Shown piece after piece: positions 1 through 5,472 of a stretch of 5,472 nt of DNA. Origin of the DNA: Lachnospiraceae bacterium UBA1251 (GTDB lineage Bacteria; Bacillota; Clostridia; Lachnospirales; Lachnospiraceae). Both the position numbers and the translations under genes were made by a program. How positions within the stretch are numbered: position 1 is the first letter of the stretch; each line of letters starts with the position of its first letter. The notes beneath the pieces are model-generated. The model had not been told where the DNA came from. It did no database searches and worked only from the letters and a program-made list of their open reading frames with translations. Location of the stretch: NCBI GenBank assembly GCA_002308255.1, contig DBVZ01000065.1, forward strand, positions 1-5,472. The letters run 5' to 3'.

Positions 1-900
1 TATCTTATGTCAACCGTTGTGACGCGCTCCCTTCGGAAACTTTCGAAAGCGAGCCGGGAGATCGCCTCCGGAAATCTTTCTTACCGGACCAATATCCCGA
101 CGGAGGATGAGATCGGGATGCTCTCGCGCGATTTTGACCGGATGGCGGAGAATCTTGAGGAGAATATCAGCCGGATCCGGGAGGAGGCGGAGAAAAAAGA
201 ACAGTTCATGGGGGCGTTTACACATGAACTGAAGACGCCGATGACGTCGATCATCGGGTACGCGGACCTGATCCGCTCCCAGTCCCTCACACCCGAGGAA
301 CAGGCGGATGCGGTGAATTATATTTTTTCGGAAGGAAAACGGCTTGAGAACATGTCGCTGAAGCTCCTCGACCTGTTCGTGGCCGATAAGAACGAGATCC
401 GGCGGCAGCCCGTTTCTCCGGCGGCACTTCTTGAGGATATTACGGAACACCTGAAGCCGGTCTACGAAAAAGCAGGCATCCGGATCCTCTCTCGGAGCGA
501 GACCGGAAAATGCTGCGTCGAGCCCGATCTTTTCCGCACGCTTCTTATCAATCTGCTGGATAATGCCCGGAAAGCGATGCCGGACGGCGGGGAGATCCGG
601 GTCAGCGCGGAGGAAAAAGACGGGGCTTGGCAGTTTACGGTCGCCGATACCGGTAAAGGAATGGAGCCGGAAGAACTGAAACACATAACGGAGGCTTTCT
701 ACCGCGTCGATAAAGCCAGGGCGCGGCAGGAGGGAAGCGCCGGTCTCGGACTTGCACTTTGCGAGAAGATCGTGTCGCTTCATCAGGGCACAATGGATTT
801 TGAGAGCGAGCCCGGGAGAGGGACGACGGTCTGTGTGCGGATCCCTTCGGAGACGGCTGCGGATCCGGATGAGAAAGGGGTGATCGCGGATGCGGGATAA
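1..900 (+). CDS. Sensor histidine kinase, C-terminal part (truncated by left window edge)
   Basis: This is the cytoplasmic part of a two-component sensor kinase that autophosphorylates on histidine and passes the phosphate to a response regulator. The frame is open to the left edge. The first ATG, at position 7, lies inside a HAMP domain, so the true start and the sensor and membrane segments are outside the window. Counting residues from that ATG, HAMP-like sequence spans about 7-55 (with PTEDEIGMLSRDFDRM). The HisKA H-box is FTHELKTPMTS with phospho-acceptor His73. The ATPase domain has an N-box (LINLLDNARKA, Asn186), a G1 box (DTGKGM, 214-219), an F-box-like FYRVDKAR and a G2 box (GSAGLGLAL). 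All catalytic motifs look intact, as in HisKA/HATPase_c kinases of the EnvZ/PhoR type. The stop codon overlaps the start of the next gene. A cognate response regulator is probably upstream, but this is inferred. Confidence 0.95.
   Translation, partial: YLMSTVVTRSLRKLSKASREIASGNLSYRTNIPTEDEIGMLSRDFDRMAENLEENISRIREEAEKKEQFMGAFTHELKTPMTSIIGYADLIRSQSLTPEEQADAVNYIFSEGKRLENMSLKLLDLFVADKNEIRRQPVSPAALLEDITEHLKPVYEKAGIRILSRSETGKCCVEPDLFRTLLINLLDNARKAMPDGGEIRVSAEEKDGAWQFTVADTGKGMEPEELKHITEAFYRVDKARARQEGSAGLGLALCEKIVSLHQGTMDFESEPGRGTTVCVRIPSETAADPDEKGVIADAG
874..880 (+). promoter_or_regulatory. Ribosome binding site of the membrane protein gene, inside the kinase gene
   Basis: AAAGGGG lies 9 bases before the ATG at 890, within the last codons of the kinase gene. 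It supports the overlapping start at 890 and suggests translational coupling of the two genes. Confidence 0.6.
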
Positions 901-1810
901 AGCGAAAGCGGACAGGCTCCGCCGCAGGGCCGTAAGAGACCTGATCGCCGCCGCGGTCCTGATCGTCGTCGTGCTGGCTTATTTTATTCCGGGCGTCACC
1001 GCCGGGGTGCAGGATCTTGCGCTTGCCAGGAGAAAAAACAGCTATAAGACGGAAGCGGTCCGCTTCGCGTCGGAATCCGCCCATCTTGCGGAGCGCATCC
1101 GGATGGTCCGTTCCTTTGACAGCGGGCAGATCGATTTTGTCGAGCTTCAGGCAGGACAGAAAATGGACCGGGAGACGGCTGAAAAAACAGCGCTGGAAGA
1201 GGCCGGAAAACTCCTGGATTTCGACGTCGCGGAAGAGTATCGGAAAATCCTGGCTTATTACAGAGATGTGATCGGGTCGGGAAGCTGGTACGCCGATTCG
1301 GCCGTCGGTATGACGGTCAGCCCCGTTCTGCGGGAGCCTTTTATCGTCTGGGTGAGTTCTTTTACCTTTGAAGACGGGTTTGATCTGTTTGTACTCCTCG
1401 ATGAGAGCAGCGGAAAAATTCTCAGTCTGGGTATCAATACCCGGGATACTGCGGCCCTTTCCGGATGGAACTGGTCGGGAGAGGCGCCTGCGTTTGCGGC
1501 GGGTCTTGCGGACTATTACGGCATGACCGGGAACGGGGGTGACTGCTATATGGAATTCCCTTTCATATTTGCGGCCGAGGTCTGCACGGAAGAGGAAACG
1601 CTGAGGATCCCCGTGACGATCACGGACTCTTCGCTTGAGGTGAATCCGCTGGAGATCGAAAACTTTCTGAGTAATTACGGTCTGTCTCCGTGGATCCTGG
1701 ACGAAAACGGCGCAGAAGAGATGCCGGAGGAAGAACTGCCCGAGGCCGAAATGAAGGCGGTTGAGAACGTACAGAAAGAGGATGCGGCAGACAAAGACAA
1801 AAAGGGATGA
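890..1810 (+). CDS. Uncharacterised single-pass membrane protein downstream of the histidine kinase
   Basis: I do not recognise this 306-residue protein as a named family. Residues 1-17 are very basic. Residues 18-38 form one hydrophobic membrane segment (LIAAAVLIVVVLAYFIPGV). With a positive N-terminus inside, residues 39-306 should be extracytoplasmic. There is no lipobox cysteine. An amphipathic helix at about 92-110 (DRETAEKTALEEAGKLL) is followed later by a strand-rich stretch at 150-182 (FIVWVSSFTFEDGFDLFVLL, then DESSGKILSL). This order loosely recalls a PepSY-type fold (helix, then W-x-V strands, then D-x-x-(T/S)-G-K-I/V), but I see it only by eye. The last 35 or so residues are a charged, Glu- and Lys-rich tail, probably disordered. 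The start overlaps the kinase stop by 11 bases, with an AAAGGGG ribosome site, so the two are probably co-translated. A role as kinase accessory or envelope sensor is inferred from context alone. Confidence 0.85.
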   Translation: MRDKAKADRLRRRAVRDLIAAAVLIVVVLAYFIPGVTAGVQDLALARRKNSYKTEAVRFASESAHLAERIRMVRSFDSGQIDFVELQAGQKMDRETAEKTALEEAGKLLDFDVAEEYRKILAYYRDVIGSGSWYADSAVGMTVSPVLREPFIVWVSSFTFEDGFDLFVLLDESSGKILSLGINTRDTAALSGWNWSGEAPAFAAGLADYYGMTGNGGDCYMEFPFIFAAEVCTEEETLRIPVTITDSSLEVNPLEIENFLSNYGLSPWILDENGAEEMPEEELPEAEMKAVENVQKEDAADKDKKG

Positions 1811-1816
1811 TATAAT
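1788..1816 (+). promoter_or_regulatory. Predicted sigma-A promoter of the oxidoreductase gene (extended -10)
   Basis: A -35-like CAGACA (1788-1793, 4 of 6 matches to TTGACA) is followed by a 17-base spacer and a perfect -10 TATAAT (1811-1816). The TGA stop codon of the preceding gene (1808-1810) supplies the TGn of an extended -10. Transcription would begin near 1823, giving a leader of about 40 bases before the start at 1863. No terminator is seen between the two genes, so read-through from upstream is also possible. Confidence 0.7.
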
Positions 1817-1819
1817 AAG

Positions 1820-1848
1820 TTATGCAATACCCTGCGCCTGATGCATAA
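1820..1848. repeat. Inverted repeat TTATGCA-N15-TGCATAA at the oxidoreductase transcription start
   Basis: TTATGCA (1820-1826) and TGCATAA (1842-1848) are perfect inverted 7-mers separated by 15 bases. Their centres are 22 bases apart, about two helical turns. The left arm covers the predicted transcription start and the right arm ends immediately before the ribosome binding site. The left arm begins just upstream of the predicted start, so a DNA operator is a better reading than an RNA hairpin. A chance repeat is possible. Confidence 0.4.
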
Positions 1849-1850
1849 AG

Positions 1851-1856
1851 AGGAGG
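1851..1856 (+). promoter_or_regulatory. Ribosome binding site that decides the oxidoreductase start
   Basis: AGGAGG directly abuts the ATG at 1857, leaving no spacing, but sits 6 bases before the in-frame ATG at 1863. This favours the second ATG as the start. Confidence 0.75.
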
Positions 1857-1862
1857 ATGGAG

Positions 1863-2972
1863 ATGGAGACGAGACCCTATGTTTCGTGGGAACTCATGAA
1901 CAGTTTTCTAATCGACGCTTTCAAGGGATACGGCGTCCCGGAGAAGGATGCGGAGATCTGCGCGGACGTCCTGCTGGAATCGGACCGGCGGGGCATTGAG
2001 AGCCACGGGTGCAACCGGTTCAAACCGATCTATATCGACCGTATCAAAAAGGGAACGCTGCTGCCGAAGACAGAGATCGAGATCCTGAAAGAGACCCCGA
2101 CCACGGTGCTCATGGACGCTCATGACGGCATGGGCATGGTCGCGAGCTACCGTATGATGGAAATGCTGATCGAAAAAGCGAAAAAATACGGGATGGCCGG
2201 CGGCGCGATCAAGAATTCGACGCATTACGGCATTGCGGGATACTGGGTGACAATGGCCTCCAAAGAGGGGCTTGCCGCCATTACCGGAACCAACGCAAGA
2301 CCTTCCATCGCTCCGACTTTCGGCGTCGAAAACATGATGGGGACCAATCCCCTGACCTTTGCGCTTCCGACGGACGAGGAATTCCCGTTCTGCCTCGACT
2401 GCGCGACGTCGATCGTACAAAGGGGCAAGATCGAGTATTACGCGCGCTCCGGAAAAGACACGCCCGCGGGCATGGTCGTGAGTCACGACGGAAAAGCGCT
2501 TACGGACAGCAATGAGATCCTGAAAATGCTGGTGGACGGAACGGCAGCCCTGGCGCCGCTCGGAGGAGGCCCCGGCGACGAGATGTGCGGTTACAAGGGC
2601 TACGGGTACGCGGCGGTCGTCGAGATCCTTTCGGCCGCACTGTCCGGCGGACAGTTCATGAAAGCCCTGACCGGCGTCGCGGAGGACGGATCCCCGCGCA
2701 TGTACCGTCTTGGACATTTCTTCTTTGTCATCAATCCCGAAGCGTTCGCCGGGATCGACGTTTTCCGGAAGACAGCGGGAGATATCTGCCGCGCTCTCCG
2801 TGCATCGCAGAAAGCTCCGGGATACGACCGCATTTACACAGCGGGAGAGAAAGAATACCTGATCTGGCTCGAGAGAAAAGACAAGGGCGTGCCGGTCGGC
2901 GAGACCGTGCAGAAGGAGATCCTTGAGGTAAGGGATGAGCTCGGACTCCCCTACACCTTCCCGTTTGAGTAA
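1863..2972 (+). CDS. Malate/L-lactate dehydrogenase family (Ldh_2) NAD(P)-dependent oxidoreductase
   Basis: This 369-residue protein is full length for the Ldh_2 family, which includes NAD(P)-dependent malate, L-lactate, sulfolactate, ureidoglycolate and 2,3-diketogulonate dehydrogenases and lacks a classic Rossmann fold. Family motifs seen are DRRGIESHGCNRF (39-53) with likely catalytic His48, NSTHYGIAGYW (118-128) with His121, NARPSIAPTFGVENMMGTNP (144-163), LDCATSIVQRGKIE (178-191), GYKGYGYA (243-250) and the C-terminal RASQKAPGYDRIYTAGEKEY (313-332). The product should be a soluble cytoplasmic enzyme that interconverts a 2-hydroxyacid and a 2-oxoacid. The exact substrate cannot be read from sequence, and no catabolic neighbour in the window settles it. 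The start at 1863 is preferred over the ATG at 1857 because of ribosome-site spacing. The gene has its own promoter and ends 44 bases before a strong terminator hairpin. Confidence 0.93.
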   Translation: METRPYVSWELMNSFLIDAFKGYGVPEKDAEICADVLLESDRRGIESHGCNRFKPIYIDRIKKGTLLPKTEIEILKETPTTVLMDAHDGMGMVASYRMMEMLIEKAKKYGMAGGAIKNSTHYGIAGYWVTMASKEGLAAITGTNARPSIAPTFGVENMMGTNPLTFALPTDEEFPFCLDCATSIVQRGKIEYYARSGKDTPAGMVVSHDGKALTDSNEILKMLVDGTAALAPLGGGPGDEMCGYKGYGYAAVVEILSAALSGGQFMKALTGVAEDGSPRMYRLGHFFFVINPEAFAGIDVFRKTAGDICRALRASQKAPGYDRIYTAGEKEYLIWLERKDKGVPVGETVQKEILEVRDELGLPYTFPFE

Positions 2973-3016
2973 ATAAAATGAGAGGATTCCGGCGGAAGGG
3001 ATCCCGGAAGAACAGA

Positions 3017-3053
3017 AAACAGGCCGGAGAGCATTGTGCTCTCCGGCCTGTTT
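3017..3053. terminator. Strong hairpin between convergent genes, likely bidirectional terminator
   Basis: AAACAGGCCGGAGAGC (3017-3032) pairs perfectly with GCTCTCCGGCCTGTTT (3038-3053), giving 16 base pairs around a 5-base ATTGT loop. Read on the plus strand it follows the oxidoreductase gene, and the stem ends in GTTT. Read on the minus strand it follows the phosphodiesterase gene and the stem runs into TTTTCTGTTCTT, a better U-rich tail. It sits between two convergent genes and probably ends both transcripts. Confidence 0.9.
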
Positions 3054-3075
3054 GACGTATTCGGATCAGAGTGTT

Positions 3076-3095
3076 CGGACAGGAAAGTCTGTCCG
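3076..3095 (-). other. Small hairpin just after the phosphodiesterase stop codon
   Basis: CGGACAG (3076-3082) and CTGTCCG (3089-3095) form a perfect 7-bp stem with a 6-base loop. On the minus strand it begins 5 bases after the stop codon. No U-run follows it, so it is not a terminator alone. It could be a 3' stabilising structure before the main terminator, or chance. Confidence 0.4.
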
Positions 3096-3100
3096 GAGGA

Positions 3101-3922
3101 TCAGGGAAGATAATGCTCAAAAATGACGGCGTCATTGCCGGCCTGATCTGCCCTGCAGTGACTTGTCCAGCAGACGCGGAAAGCACCCATCGCTTCTGCG
3201 AGCCGGACGGACGCAGGCTTGCCGCCCACTTCGTAGGCGATGAACTGCGGTCTTCCGTAGAAATTGCACAGGCACCGGCTGAACAGTTCTTTTGCCGCCG
3301 GGGGCGTATCATCATTATAGGAGGATTTCGGGCAGGCCAGCTGTCCCCGGAAGACCCACGGCGCGTTCATGCGGAACCAGCGGACGATGCGCGGGTCAAA
3401 GCTTTCCACGCAGTAACTGCCGCGGTAGGAGAGCAGCAGATCGCGCGCTTTGAGACAGAGTTCCTCGTTGCGCGGTCCCTGCGTCTTGAGCTCGACGATC
3501 AGGGGAACTTTGCCTTCCGTAAGAGAAAGGACTTCCGAAAACAGGGGGATACGCTGATCCGTTCCGAAGAGACGAAGCTCCCTCAGCTCCGCGAGCGTGA
3601 GCTCCGGGACGGGACGGTCGACGCCGCAGGCTCTTTTCAGATCATCGTCATGGAACACGATGATCTCCCCGTCTTTTGAGAGCTGGATATCCAGCTCGAT
3701 CCCGTATTCTTTTTCGACGGCGAGGCCGAAAGCTTCAAGAGAGTTCTCCGGCACCGACTGGTCTTCGGAATAAAGCCCGCGGTGCGCGAAGCAGCGTTTC
3801 CTGAACGGTGCCGCCGCTTTTTCGGAATATTTTCCGGGTCCGACCATGAGCATGCTCCCGCCGGCAGCGGCAGCGGCGGCCACGGGAAGGGCGGCGAGTA
3901 TTTTCGTGAGCGCTTTGGACAT
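3101..3922 (-). CDS. Glycerophosphodiester phosphodiesterase family protein, membrane-anchored
   Basis: The protein (273 residues) belongs to the GDPD family, which hydrolyses glycerophosphodiesters to glycerol-3-phosphate and an alcohol. It uses two catalytic histidines and a divalent metal in a TIM-barrel. Seen here are CFAHRGLY (His47, Arg48), PENSLEAF (58-65), the metal-ligand pair ELD (Glu76, Asp78), FHDD with His91, and VELK (Glu144). ESFDPRIVRWFR (173-184) and RGQL (192-195) are also typical of the family. The N-terminus has a hydrophobic Ala-rich segment (about 8-27) without a lipobox, suggesting a signal anchor with the enzyme domain outside the membrane. The start at 3922 is chosen because AAAGGGA lies 6 bases before it. 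An upstream in-frame ATG at 3970 has no ribosome site. Likely roles are phospholipid or teichoic-acid turnover, with the true substrate unknown. It is convergent with the oxidoreductase and divergent from the transporter. Confidence 0.93.
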   Translation of the reverse strand: MSKALTKILAALPVAAAAAAGGSMLMVGPGKYSEKAAAPFRKRCFAHRGLYSEDQSVPENSLEAFGLAVEKEYGIELDIQLSKDGEIIVFHDDDLKRACGVDRPVPELTLAELRELRLFGTDQRIPLFSEVLSLTEGKVPLIVELKTQGPRNEELCLKARDLLLSYRGSYCVESFDPRIVRWFRMNAPWVFRGQLACPKSSYNDDTPPAAKELFSRCLCNFYGRPQFIAYEVGGKPASVRLAEAMGAFRVCWTSHCRADQAGNDAVIFEHYLP

Positions 3923-3928
3923 AGCTGA

Positions 3929-3935
3929 TCCCTTT
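3929..3935 (-). promoter_or_regulatory. Ribosome binding site that decides the phosphodiesterase start
   Basis: On the minus strand AAAGGGA is followed by 6 bases and then the ATG at 3922-3920. This places the start 16 codons inside the longest open frame, directly before the hydrophobic anchor segment. Confidence 0.7.
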
Positions 3936-3971
3936 CTTCGGAAGTGAACAGGCGGTTTGGAAAGAGGCATG

Positions 3972-3986
3972 CCGGAAAGGTTCCGG
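3972..3986. repeat. Short inverted repeat in the phosphodiesterase leader
   Basis: CCGGAA (3972-3977) and TTCCGG (3981-3986) are perfect inverted 6-mers with a 3-base loop, within the predicted 5' leader of the minus-strand gene. No U-run follows, so an attenuator is not supported. Its role is unknown. Confidence 0.3.
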
Positions 3987-4006
3987 AAGAGTTTCCTTAC
4001 AGTTCA

Positions 4007-4034
4007 AGTATAGCAAAAAACAGGGAAATGAAAA
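4007..4034 (-). promoter_or_regulatory. Predicted promoter of the phosphodiesterase gene
   Basis: On the minus strand TTTTCA (4034-4029, 4 of 6 to TTGACA) is followed by a 16-base spacer and TATACT (4012-4007, 5 of 6 to TATAAT). Transcription would start near 4000, giving a leader of about 78 bases. The spacer is rich in T. Confidence 0.5.
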
Positions 4035-4052
4035 GTGCGGAATCAATGGGAA

Positions 4053-4081
4053 TTGTCCAAATCAAAGCGCTGAAGTATAAT
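4053..4081 (+). promoter_or_regulatory. Predicted promoter of the transporter gene
   Basis: TTGTCC (4053-4058, 4 of 6 to TTGACA) is followed by a 17-base spacer and a perfect TATAAT (4076-4081). Transcription would start near 4088, with a leader of about 57 bases. The spacer holds one of the two AAAGCGCT motifs. The -35 box is 18 bases from the -35 of the divergent phosphodiesterase promoter. Confidence 0.7.
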
Positions 4082-4127
4082 AAAGACAGTTTCCAGGACA
4101 GGAGTCCCCGTACTGAAAAAGCGCTTT
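4064..4127. repeat. Two operator-like AAAGCGCT sites flanking the transporter -10 and leader
   Basis: AAAGCGCT occurs at 4064-4071, between the -35 and -10 boxes, and again at 4118-4125. There it extends to a perfect 10-base palindrome, AAAGCGCTTT (4118-4127). The site centres are 54 bases apart, about five helical turns. A palindrome with a central CG step and A/T flanks is typical of LacI-family operators. Binding by such a repressor is inferred; no regulator gene is in the window. Confidence 0.45.
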
Positions 4128-4129
4128 AC

Positions 4130-4136
4130 AGGAGGA
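4130..4136 (+). promoter_or_regulatory. Ribosome binding site of the transporter gene
   Basis: AGGAGGA lies 8 bases before the ATG at 4145, a near-optimal site that fixes this start. It begins two bases after the second AAAGCGCT palindrome. Confidence 0.8.
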
Positions 4137-4144
4137 GCACTTAA

Positions 4145-5472
4145 ATGAAACTGAACTATAAGAGGACTGTCTGCGTCGGATTCGCGTTTTTTCTGATCTG
4201 CGCGTTCTGGCAGGCCTACGACAATATCATTCCCCTGATCCTGACCAACAAGTTCGGCATGCCGCAGACGGTATCGGGCGTCATCATGGCGCTCGACAAT
4301 ATCTTTGCTCTGTTCATGCTTCCCCTTTTCGGAGCGGTCTCGGACCGCACGAAGAGCAGAATGGGGCGGCGCACGCCCTACATCCTTTTCGGGACGGTCG
4401 TCGCCGTGGCCGCGTTCGTGGGGCTGTCCGTCGTCGACGGCATGCAGCTTAAACAGATCGGCGATTACGCGAAGATCGACGATCCCGCCGTGCTGGAGAG
4501 GATCTACGACGAGACCGCGTCCGAAGAACTTCTGACGCCGGACGGGGAGACATTTATCCCTTCGCATTTATTTACGAAAGAAGAGTATAAAGAGATCCGC
4601 TCCGTGACCGTGGAAAATGAGAAAGCGGTGACCAACCAGGACTATACGAAATATGTGGTTCCCGCGAGAAACGCCGTCGTGCGCCGCATTTCCTCGGAGC
4701 ACAAAGGAACGTTGGTCATCTTTATCGCGCTTCTGCTCATCGCACTGATCTCCATGGCAACGTTCCGTTCCCCGGCGGTCGCACTGATGCCGGATGTCAC
4801 GATCAAGCCCCTGCGCTCAAAAGCCAACGCGGTGATCAATCTGATGGGCAGCGCGGGCGGCATTCTCGTGCTTGTTCTCGGCATGGTTTTCGCGACGAGC
4901 GCCGTCCGCAATTCCATGATGAGCTATATGACCTATTTCTGCGTGATCGCCGCGGTCATGATCGCTGCTCTTCTGATCTTCATGCTCACGGTGCGGGAGC
5001 CCCGGTTTGCGGAGGAAATGGAAGAGGAGAGCCGCCGCTTCGGACTCGACGGGCCGGAGAAGGCGGAGGCGGCAGAACATGACGGAGAGCTGCAGACGGA
5101 AAACGGCAGATTCGCCGGCAGACGCCTCAGCGCCGGTCAGCGCCGCTCACTGCTTTTCATTCTCGCTTCCATCGTCCTGTGGTTCGCGGGCTACAACGCG
5201 GTCACCTCCAAGTATTCGGTCTACGCGAGCACGATCCTGCACAAGGACTACAACCTCACCCTGATCATCGCGCAGGCTGCGGCGATCATTTCCTATCTGC
5301 CGGTGGGCATCATCGCCTCGAAGATCGGCCGGAAAAAGACGATACTTGCCGGCGTCGTGATGCTTGCGGCGGCGTTCGGGACCGCCGCCTTCATGCGGGC
5401 GGAATCGCCGACGGCTCTTATGAACGCCATGTTCGCGCTGGCGGGCATCGCGTGGGCGACGATCAACGTGAA
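4145..5472 (+). CDS. MFS transporter, GPH/sucrose-transporter-like (truncated by right window edge)
   Basis: The window holds the first 442 residues, with no stop before the right edge. Hydrophobic segments lie at about 10-30, 44-63, 78-98, 188-208, 228-250, 260-282, 335-352, 372-391, 398-416 and 424-442, that is ten of the expected twelve. The MFS motif A is between TM2 and TM3 (GAVSDRTKSRMGRR, 63-76), with a weaker copy at SKIGRKK (392-398). FRSPAVALMPDV (207-218) after TM4 and GIAWATINV at the end resemble the sugar-transporter-like group related to GPH and SLC45 proteins, so a sugar or glycoside substrate is plausible but unproven. A loop of about 90 charged residues (98-187) between TM3 and TM4 should be extracytoplasmic and is long for the superfamily. 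The central cytoplasmic loop (283-334) is acidic. It is divergent from the phosphodiesterase, with its own promoter and possible operators. Confidence 0.9.
   Translation, partial: MKLNYKRTVCVGFAFFLICAFWQAYDNIIPLILTNKFGMPQTVSGVIMALDNIFALFMLPLFGAVSDRTKSRMGRRTPYILFGTVVAVAAFVGLSVVDGMQLKQIGDYAKIDDPAVLERIYDETASEELLTPDGETFIPSHLFTKEEYKEIRSVTVENEKAVTNQDYTKYVVPARNAVVRRISSEHKGTLVIFIALLLIALISMATFRSPAVALMPDVTIKPLRSKANAVINLMGSAGGILVLVLGMVFATSAVRNSMMSYMTYFCVIAAVMIAALLIFMLTVREPRFAEEMEEESRRFGLDGPEKAEAAEHDGELQTENGRFAGRRLSAGQRRSLLFILASIVLWFAGYNAVTSKYSVYASTILHKDYNLTLIIAQAAAIISYLPVGIIASKIGRKKTILAGVVMLAAAFGTAAFMRAESPTALMNAMFALAGIAWATINV

Noticed and set aside
10..783. Long open frame on the minus strand (257 codons) opposite the kinase gene
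   Set aside because: It is antisense to a kinase with all its motifs intact. The translation is Arg/His-rich with no recognisable domain, as expected of a shadow frame in GC-rich coding DNA.
1908..2717. Long minus-strand open frame (269 codons) opposite the oxidoreductase
   Set aside because: It is fully antisense to a well-conserved Ldh_2 gene. Its composition is Arg/His/Val-rich and no family motif is seen.
3063..3104. Direct repeat GGATCAG at 3063-3069 and 3098-3104
   Set aside because: It is only 7 bases, one copy overlaps the phosphodiesterase stop codon, and nothing suggests an attachment site or mobile element.
3071..3679. Plus-strand open frame (202 codons) opposite the phosphodiesterase
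   Set aside because: It mirrors the GDPD gene and contains the antisense of its catalytic motifs. There is no domain of its own.
3923..3970. N-terminal extension of the phosphodiesterase to an ATG at 3970
   Set aside because: No ribosome site precedes that ATG. A good AAAGGGA site precedes the ATG at 3922, and the extension would put a basic stretch before the anchor.
3944..4144. Small plus-strand open frame (66 codons) in the divergent intergenic region
   Set aside because: It covers both predicted promoters and the transporter ribosome site, has no convincing ribosome site and has no recognisable product.
4043..4567. Minus-strand open frame (174 codons) at the start of the transporter gene
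   Set aside because: It is antisense to the transporter N-terminus and promoter, with Arg/His/Asp-rich low-information translation.

Overview
The window looks like ordinary chromosomal DNA from a moderately GC-rich Bacillota, probably a member of Clostridia. That placement is inferred from strong AGGAGG-type ribosome binding sites, TATAAT-type promoters and the look of the protein families. No phylogenetic test was possible. There are five protein genes and no RNA genes, mobile elements or CRISPR arrays.

Layout. (1) Positions 1-900 (+): the 3' part of a sensor histidine kinase gene (HAMP, HisKA and HATPase domains), cut by the left edge. (2) 890-1810 (+): overlapping the kinase by 11 bases, a gene for an unrecognised single-pass membrane protein with a large extracytoplasmic part. 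The two probably form one operon, and the protein is a candidate accessory or sensory partner of the kinase. (3) 1863-2972 (+): a malate/L-lactate dehydrogenase-type (Ldh_2) oxidoreductase with its own extended -10 promoter, which begins in the last codons of gene 2. (4) 3017-3053: a strong 16-bp hairpin between convergent genes, likely terminating from both sides. (5) 3101-3922 (-): a glycerophosphodiester phosphodiesterase-family protein with an N-terminal membrane anchor. (6) 3923-4144: a divergent control region with back-to-back promoters and two copies of an AAAGCGCT motif. (7) 4145-5472 (+): a major facilitator superfamily transporter resembling the GPH/sucrose-transporter-like group, cut by the right edge.

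How they fit together. Only the kinase and the membrane protein are clearly linked (overlap, same strand). The oxidoreductase, phosphodiesterase and transporter appear to be separate transcription units with separate promoters. A catabolic link between them is possible but not shown by the sequence. I found no convincing evidence of a novel multi-gene system. The most distinctive items are the uncharacterised kinase-linked membrane protein, the paired operator-like sites before the transporter, the inverted repeat at the oxidoreductase promoter, and the large TM3-TM4 loop in the transporter.
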